DNA of 64,000 nucleotides from Paralvinella palmiformis (Eukaryota; Annelida; Polychaeta; Terebellida; Alvinellidae): NCBI GenBank assembly GCA_025642065.1, contig JAODUP010000014.1, positions 611,501 to 675,500 of the forward strand, read 5' to 3'. Shown piece by piece: positions 58,231 to 64,000 of this stretch (position 1 is its first letter; each line of letters starts with the position of its first letter). The notes under the pieces were generated by a model. It saw only the letters and a program-made list of their open reading frames with translations, ran no database searches and was not told where the DNA came from. The position numbers and the translations under genes were made by a program.

Positions 58231-58964
58231 GAGATCGAGCTACAATCGATCAAATTACGATACAACGTGTGTCAGGATAAATGACAATTGAGGCAAGCCA
58301 AAACAGCAACCCAAGCTTGAAAGAATGCAAAATTCCAGTTACCACAGCTAAAAAGACAACCTCCCAGCTTCGTTTAGTGCTGGAATAAACCCAGCCGAAT
58401 TTAGGAGCTTTACAAAACTCTAACATGTAACCACAAATATATAGATAAATCACCTCTCCCAGATGCAGCAGAAGAGTATATAGACACTGATGAGGACTAA
58501 AGGATGTAAAGTGAAATTGAACTATGCATTTTATGTAATTAGTAGTGCTACTGGAAATATTATTCAACATGTCGTGGAGTCAACAATAAACATTAATCCA
58601 TTTACATTGTGGTCTTTCTTCATGGTTGTCTATCAATCTTCTCTATTTGATAGATTATTATTTTTGTAATATAATAATTAATATTAATACCCAGTAACAA
58701 TGGTCGTAACAATGATAGCTTATGCCAAAGGGCAGCGGAAATGAGTCATCGCCTATACAACATCGGTACAGGCCGACAACTTAAAAGTAAGATAAACTTC
58801 CTCTCGTGTAGGCCTACATTTATTACATGTTATGTTATTATGAGAACGAATTAGGCAAACATTGTCGGACGGTCAAGTTGATTATTATCACAATTTAGAT
58901 AAATGAGATCATAGATCAATACGATCATTCTAAACTTCCTCCAGGAAACACCATAGATGTACCG
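58231..58964. other. Intergenic stretch
   Basis: No gene is recognised. The first part may be the tail of the transposase remnant. Confidence 0.5.
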
Positions 58965-59046
58965 GAGGCGTTTCCCCCGGCGTAGCTGGTAAAGAGCCCT
59001 GCACTTCGGATCTGGTGATCTTCGGATCAAATCCCAGCGTTGTATG
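58965..59046 (+). mobile_element. tRNA-like SINE head, fourth type
   Basis: GGCGTAGCTGGTAAAGAGCC fits an A box and TCTTCGGATCAAATCCCAGC a B box, with tRNA-like spacing. The following body shows no match to the other families. Confidence 0.6.
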
Positions 59047-59149
59047 TGGAATATTTTATAGATTTATTAAAAGGTTTCGGCATGATTGTCTTACTTTTGT
59101 AGGTCATGACTCGATGTAACGTCTGATCAAAGCATTCGGTCAGTCAGTA

Positions 59150-59191
<42 letters not shown>

Positions 59192-59840
59192 TCGCCTTAA
59201 TCAGCTTGGGTTGTTTTAAGGGAGATTACGCTAAAAAATATAATTAAGACATGTTCTGGCTCCCATAACGCAGACAACTTTTATGCCTAAATACGCTGGT
59301 TGATGGATATATTGTAAAAAGTTTAATCTAAGTAAGTGCGTTTTATGATCAAGCAACTAAATTCAAATCGCAGAAGTCTCACTGTTATATATTGTTTATC
59401 TGGTTGTGTTTAATGTTGCTAGTTTCACAACGCGCGCGCGCGCGCGATCACACGGACACACAGAGAAACAGACGCACACATCCTTCAAGTTCAACAAACA
59501 ACAAGCCATATGAATTACTACTACGTACACTGTCAACACAACTACTAATGCTGATGTTATTACTGCTAGTAATAGTAGTCGTGGAAATGGCTTAATAATT
59601 GTAATAATTATAAATAATAAAAACGGATTATAACGGTGTATTTATGAGGATGGGTTAAACATGGTTCATATCTGCCTATCAAAGCTTAGCATATACGATA
59701 TACAGTAGGTCTAGTTCCCCCATCATCTACGCCCCTGTTTATTAACTACAGCATAGAAGGTTTGCTTATATTTAGGTCAATGGCTATAGCCGTTTGGTGA
59801 AGTGGAGTGGCGCCACCTTCTGAACTAGGAAGTATAATCC
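59047..59840. other. Intergenic stretch
   Basis: TA run 59153-59192 and GC alternation 59431-59448. No gene is recognised. Confidence 0.6.
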
Positions 59841-59846
59841 AAAACT

Positions 59847-59857
59847 GTTTATATATA
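59847..59857 (+). promoter_or_regulatory. TATA-like element before a predicted secreted-protein exon
   Basis: GTTTATATATACTG lies about 95 bases before the ATG at 59947, a normal distance for a TATA box with a short leader. AT-richness makes chance matches common. Confidence 0.35.
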
Positions 59858-59946
59858 CTGAGGTCAGGAGATTTGTCAAGAAGTTAGCCTGCTAGTTGCC
59901 TGATGTATAGATCTATCTACTGATCGAGGTGATAAATGCTGAGAAA

Positions 59947-60054
59947 ATGCTGAAATACTTACTGATATTATTACTTATATCAGCTGTTTGTCAGGCGTCA
60001 TTCTTTCGCCTAATTAATAGCAAGATCAGGAATGGAATCCAACACTTTGAAAAG
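59947..60054 (+). CDS. Predicted first exon of a secreted protein (36 codons)
   Basis: The ATG at 59947 has A at -3. The first 17 residues, MLKYLLILLLISAVCQA, form a textbook signal peptide: Lys, a Leu/Ile-rich core, then a small-residue cleavage site. The mature start is SFFRLINSKIRNGIQHFEK, basic and possibly helical. The exon ends exactly at AAG|GTAAAT, a good donor, in phase 0. No family is recognised. A possible next exon is 62215-62271 (EIYSVTRINVEHCDIVCIR, between TTTATAG and GTATGA), and another possible acceptor is at 63988-63989 (TTTTTACAG). Both joins keep phase 0 but are weakly supported. Confidence 0.45.
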
Positions 60055-60959
60055 GTAAATTTCTAAGACTAAGTGAGTCTACTTTTATATCTATACGACT
60101 AGACTAGATGATAGATCTACGACTACGTCTTATTTAGTTATTAACAAATGTCATGAAATTTACAACTTACTCGTCCACTGGCTGACTGGGTGATCTGAAA
60201 AATTAACTGTAGAAATATGCGTCATGTCTGTGGTTGACAGTCACACACTCACAACTGGAACTAATCCTTAGCTTGACGCTACGATTTAACTAGGTTATTC
60301 ATGCTATCAATCGTCAACATTGATTTCCTGGTAAGTAGTATTACATGACTCACATCGACCTCGGCCCCAATTCAATCTAGGCCCACGTCGATATTTATAT
60401 GTACCATTTGAATCCTTATTATGTATGTGAAATAATCAGATGTAATTATTATTTAAATATGGGTAATAACTTCTGAGACACTTGATCTCAGTTGCATGCT
60501 CTTAGTCTTAGAAGCTAGCTGTGATCATCAAAGATTGCTTGAGCAGTAACTGTTTTTATAAATGACTTGTGGCAATGGTTTTAACATTGCACGAATCATC
60601 TGTGTATGGCTTAATTTGCTAAATATCTGAGACCCAATTTTGTTTATAATTAATTGTTTACTTCCTTCTTGTTAATTATGAGTGCAAAACATCTGACCAG
60701 AAGGCAATGCCGATCCTAATGGATGGGAGATGATCTGTCTTAGACTTGTCTTTCTATCAGCTAATGCTTTCTTATTGGCGTATAAATTTAATTCTGTATT
60801 TGCAGTGCTTATAATAGTGTGTCATAGTATGCTTTGTGGTGTTGGTGATCTTGTAGTGTATTAACATTTACAATGTCTCAGTGGCCCACCAGGTTCAGTG
60901 CATCATGGCCTACTCATATTGATGCTCATGCCCAATAGTTTTCATGACTGGTGCAGGAG
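60055..60959. other. Possible intron, AT-rich
   Basis: Contains the third arm of the element E word family at 60354-60403 (CACATCGACCTCGGCCCC and TAGGCCCACGTCGAT). No exon is recognised. Confidence 0.5.
60354..60403 (+). repeat. Solo arm of the element E word family
   Basis: Matches the reverse complement of 55885-55932 over two words. It could pair with that block to bracket the transposase remnant at 57.8 kb. Confidence 0.6.
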
Positions 60960-61490
60960 AGGATGAGGTGACTTTCATGTTGTGCTCCAACTGAAGTCTG
61001 TAGAGGGAATTAATTGCTACCCATCCCTACAAATTGTTGTCAAGGCAGGTCTCATCTTGTCACAGACCGATGCTGAATCTGAAAGAAGCATGTTCATCAC
61101 CAAGAACAGGGTATCACTTCGGGAACCCACAATCATTGGACTGCATGCTGTGAAAGAGGCAGTGCACATTCATGAGTGCACATTCATGATCCAGTTCATC
61201 AAGAGCCACTGAACAATACAGTCACATAGGAGTTAAAGTTCTCTTCCTCGAGCCTTACCTGATATACAACGTGCGCAGACCTGACAGACAGGTTGTGACT
61301 GGATACAAAGCAGGATAGAGAAAGACAAAGCAAAGCTTCTTAAAACAAAGCAGTCACTGTGTCAGAGTGAGGAAGGTCTGACATGAAAGTGAGTCATGCA
61401 AAGAGCAAATATGGAAGCAGCTGATGAACAATTCAATGATGCCACAAACAAATTGCACAACTCTATCTCTGGTTCTCCAGGGTCAGTGTA
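60960..61490 (+). pseudogene. Transposase C-terminal remnant, hAT-dimerisation-like
   Basis: At 60982-61212: YPSLQIVVKAGLILSQTDAE, then SERSMFITKNRVSLREPTI and GLHAVKEAV. This follows the recurrent invertebrate pattern YP-x-x-x-x-VVK-x-x-L-x-LSHG-x-A-x-VERGFS-x-NK, a C-terminal segment of hAT-like transposase proteins. Here HG is QT and VERGF is SERSM. In later frames a charged coiled-coil-like tail continues (KQTKLL-like, then EQFNDATNKLHNSISG). It is interrupted by stops and lacks the catalytic part. Confidence 0.65.
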
Positions 61491-63989
61491 ACCACCATGA
61501 TGCTGGTTGCTGCCAGAACCAAGTGGGTGGAAGCCATCTAGCAATTAGACATACACAGCTTTAAGGCCAGACTGGACTCGGTATCGGTATAGCCAAGATT
61601 TGGTACACCAACAGTTTAGTTTTACATGTTCATTATTCGAACAGCCCAAACTACAAAACAGGCTGTTAAGTCTAGTCAAAGTAGAAGAGGATAGCTTAGA
61701 TTGAAATAAAAGACATGGCAGGAAAATTTATTATTCTATAACTATTATAAAAGGCATAACATTCGGTCAAGGTGACATTCACAAGTCTTGCAAGCATCTC
61801 CTCCCCACATTGCAAAGATAAATATTTCTTTGCTCTCAAATAGTTCTGAATGATAATTAAAACTCCACAAAGATTAAAACGCTACGGATCTTGATATTTA
61901 ATTCCTGCAAATAAATACCCTCATTGAGTGCTAGTCCATCTTTATTATGGGCTTTAGGTCTATTCTATGACTTTTCTGGTTTACTGTTAAGTATTTTAGC
62001 TGAATGTATTTCTTAAGCATTCCTATTATTATTAATTTAATCCCAAGAATTAGCTGAAAACATTCAAAGCAGCAGCATTGGGCTGTAAAAAGATTTATCA
62101 TAAAATTACTTTAACGCCTTATTAATAGTATTCACTTATTATTTTCTTCACTTAGCTGTTTGTTATTAGAAAGTATGTAACAAGTATATCACAAATACAA
62201 CATTTTATTTATAGGAGATCTACAGTGTAACAAGAATTAATGTAGAACACTGTGATATTGTGTGTATTAGAGTATGACAAATTGCTCACAATATTTTTAT
62301 TGTATACTAGACGTGGCTAATAAACACCTGAACATAAATGTTTAGATCTATTTATGATTAATTTGAGATAAACCTTTTTTGATAAGATTGTCCATGACAC
62401 TGGAAATGTACATGAAGTATGAGCTACTTCCTGTTTTGCATTATGTTGTACCTTCAAAATTATCTTACTCTTTTATAATATATATATAATAATGCATGTT
62501 TATATAGCCCCTGTTCTGAGGCGCTGTACAATATTATTATCCCTGACTCAGAGCTGTTTCCATCCAACACACATCTCAACTCCCAAGGGAGCATACAACG
62601 CATGCTGCCATTATAGGCGCAGAGCGTTACTCGAACACATAGCCATCGCGTCCTGCAGTATAATGGAGCTATTTATGACTATACAGATGTTTTGATAAAT
62701 AATATATGTTTTTATTGTATTCATTTTCTTTCATGGTGTGGTATACGTCTTTGACCATGCATACAATCACAACATAAATCTATTTGTTCGTGTTTATTTG
62801 ATTCACCAATATACAAAACAAAACCTGGGAAATATATAATTATACTAATATATTAAAATCGTGAAACATAATTTGTATGCATGCCTATCACATGCAATGG
62901 TAATATAATTTATTCTGTAATTAAACAATTCCATGAGTAATATAACAATCAGTGACATGGCATTTATGCCAGCAGAACCGGACTATGTAGAAATAAGTAG
63001 CAATAACTTACCTCTGTAACAAAGCCGCTCCGCACAAACCTTACACCATCTCTGTTTTGTCCTGCCTGGAGATACAAGAGGCCATTACGCTACATCTTGT
63101 AGACCAGTGCTTGGGAATATTTATGTGCAAGATTTGCCACTAATTTAGTTCTTGTCTATCACAGTCATAAACGTAGAGTTTACCTGTTATACGAAATTAG
63201 GTTTATTGCTGTAATATAATATAGTTTAGCTCTATTAATGTATATAGTTATGAATAGTTAAACTTACTAATATATAATAAATTTTCCATTATGATTGTGC
63301 TTCTAGTAATACTTCATTTAAACAATCTGCCTTGCTCAACAAACAAAGGTCTTATGATCCAATGGAAGCTGACATCGGTGCCACTCCCCGAACCTTTTAT
63401 ATAATTGACAGTATATGGCATTATAGAATCCTTGTATAGCTGGTGTTGGGAGATGTTCATCTTTAATTAAAATGTCTCAGCAGAAATTAGCCTTTCAGCC
63501 AGGAGGGATGAGTATACTGTGGCTAATCAATGCAGCCATTCATCACTTAATGCAAACTGTTTTCTCTTAGAACGTGAATCTTATGCTCAGTATAACAAGG
63601 CTGAGAGTTTTCTGTTTTTTGTCGGATTTCCGGTTTTTCCAGAGTTGAAAGTAACAATTTTGGAAATGGGGAGTGGGTGGTTTGAAGAAAATTTCTCTTG
63701 CTGAAGACATGTTTTATTTCTATTTCGCTCCACACACCCCCCCCCCAACTCCTCCACTCAAATAATCTCAGATTGTCCTCAAAATTCACAAAACTCAATT
63801 TGTTTGTCTTTCCTGCTTTTCATTTTTTCCCCGAAAGGCTACTCAATGCATTCTACAACTATATATCCTTGATATGTACTCAGTAAATGTTAAAATAGCA
63901 TAATTAATGAATATGTATGGTAATACTTTTGTGTTTGTATCTTCATAAAATATTGAAAGTATTTTCTATATGTATTTGGATTTTTACAG
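61491..63989. other. AT-rich stretch to the window end, no firm gene
   Basis: A more complex block at 62485-62690 (TATATAGCCCCTGTTCTGAG, then GCAGAGCGTTACTCGAACAC) looks like a dispersed repeat but has no second copy here. A weak exon candidate lies at 62215-62271 and a possible acceptor at 63988-63989. Otherwise nothing is recognised. Confidence 0.4.
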
Positions 63990-64000
63990 TATGAGACTAT

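Overview
This is a eukaryotic window, and the layout points to an invertebrate animal, most likely a mollusc. I cannot name a species. Genes are sparse and the background is AT-rich. There are introns with GT/AG borders, many long microsatellites, tRNA-headed SINEs on both strands, and decayed LINE and DNA-transposon remains. No bacterial operon, rRNA, genuine tRNA gene or CRISPR array is visible.

Layout. 1-3991 is AT-rich non-coding DNA, probably intron or upstream of the first gene. 3992-6298 holds the last six coding exons of NSDHL, a sterol C4-decarboxylating dehydrogenase; its N-terminus is missing. 6.3-18.1 kb holds a decayed LINE reverse transcriptase, two SINE families and microsatellites. 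18.1-20.2 kb holds an intronless, GC-rich gene for a PH-domain protein with a TATA/CCAAT/CRE-like promoter and an AU-rich 3' region. 20.3-21.5 kb is a 46-bp minisatellite followed by a long GTGA array. 22-32 kb is a nested transposon district. 32-39.8 kb is microsatellites, SINEs and two unexplained higher-GC islands. 39.86-41.1 kb is a second intronless GC-rich gene, of unknown function, with a perfect CRE palindrome upstream. 42.9-54 kb is another GTGA-type array, a 1.8-kb LINE carcass, SINEs and dispersed repeats. 55-61.5 kb carries a further inverted-repeat element, two transposase remnants and a probable first exon of a secreted protein at 59947-60054. 61.5-64 kb is AT-rich with no firm gene.

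The most distinctive content is the set of inverted-repeat elements whose ends are built from short words iterated several times. Three have credible 9-bp target-site duplications, the size expected of Mutator-like elements (MULEs): 28237-31240 (perfect duplication), 24132-26283 (8/9) and 24860-25920 (8/9). The first carries a broken FLYWCH/MULE transposase and has been invaded by a SINE with a perfect 17-bp duplication and by a P-like element with THAP-domain fragments. The third lies inside the second and contains a copy of a 0.3-kb segment from 13.8 kb, as if it had picked up genomic DNA.

The genes do not form a pathway. NSDHL is a sterol-synthesis housekeeping gene. The two intronless GC-rich genes share an architecture (compact, CRE-bearing promoter, no introns) that resembles inducible genes, but this is an inference from sequence only.
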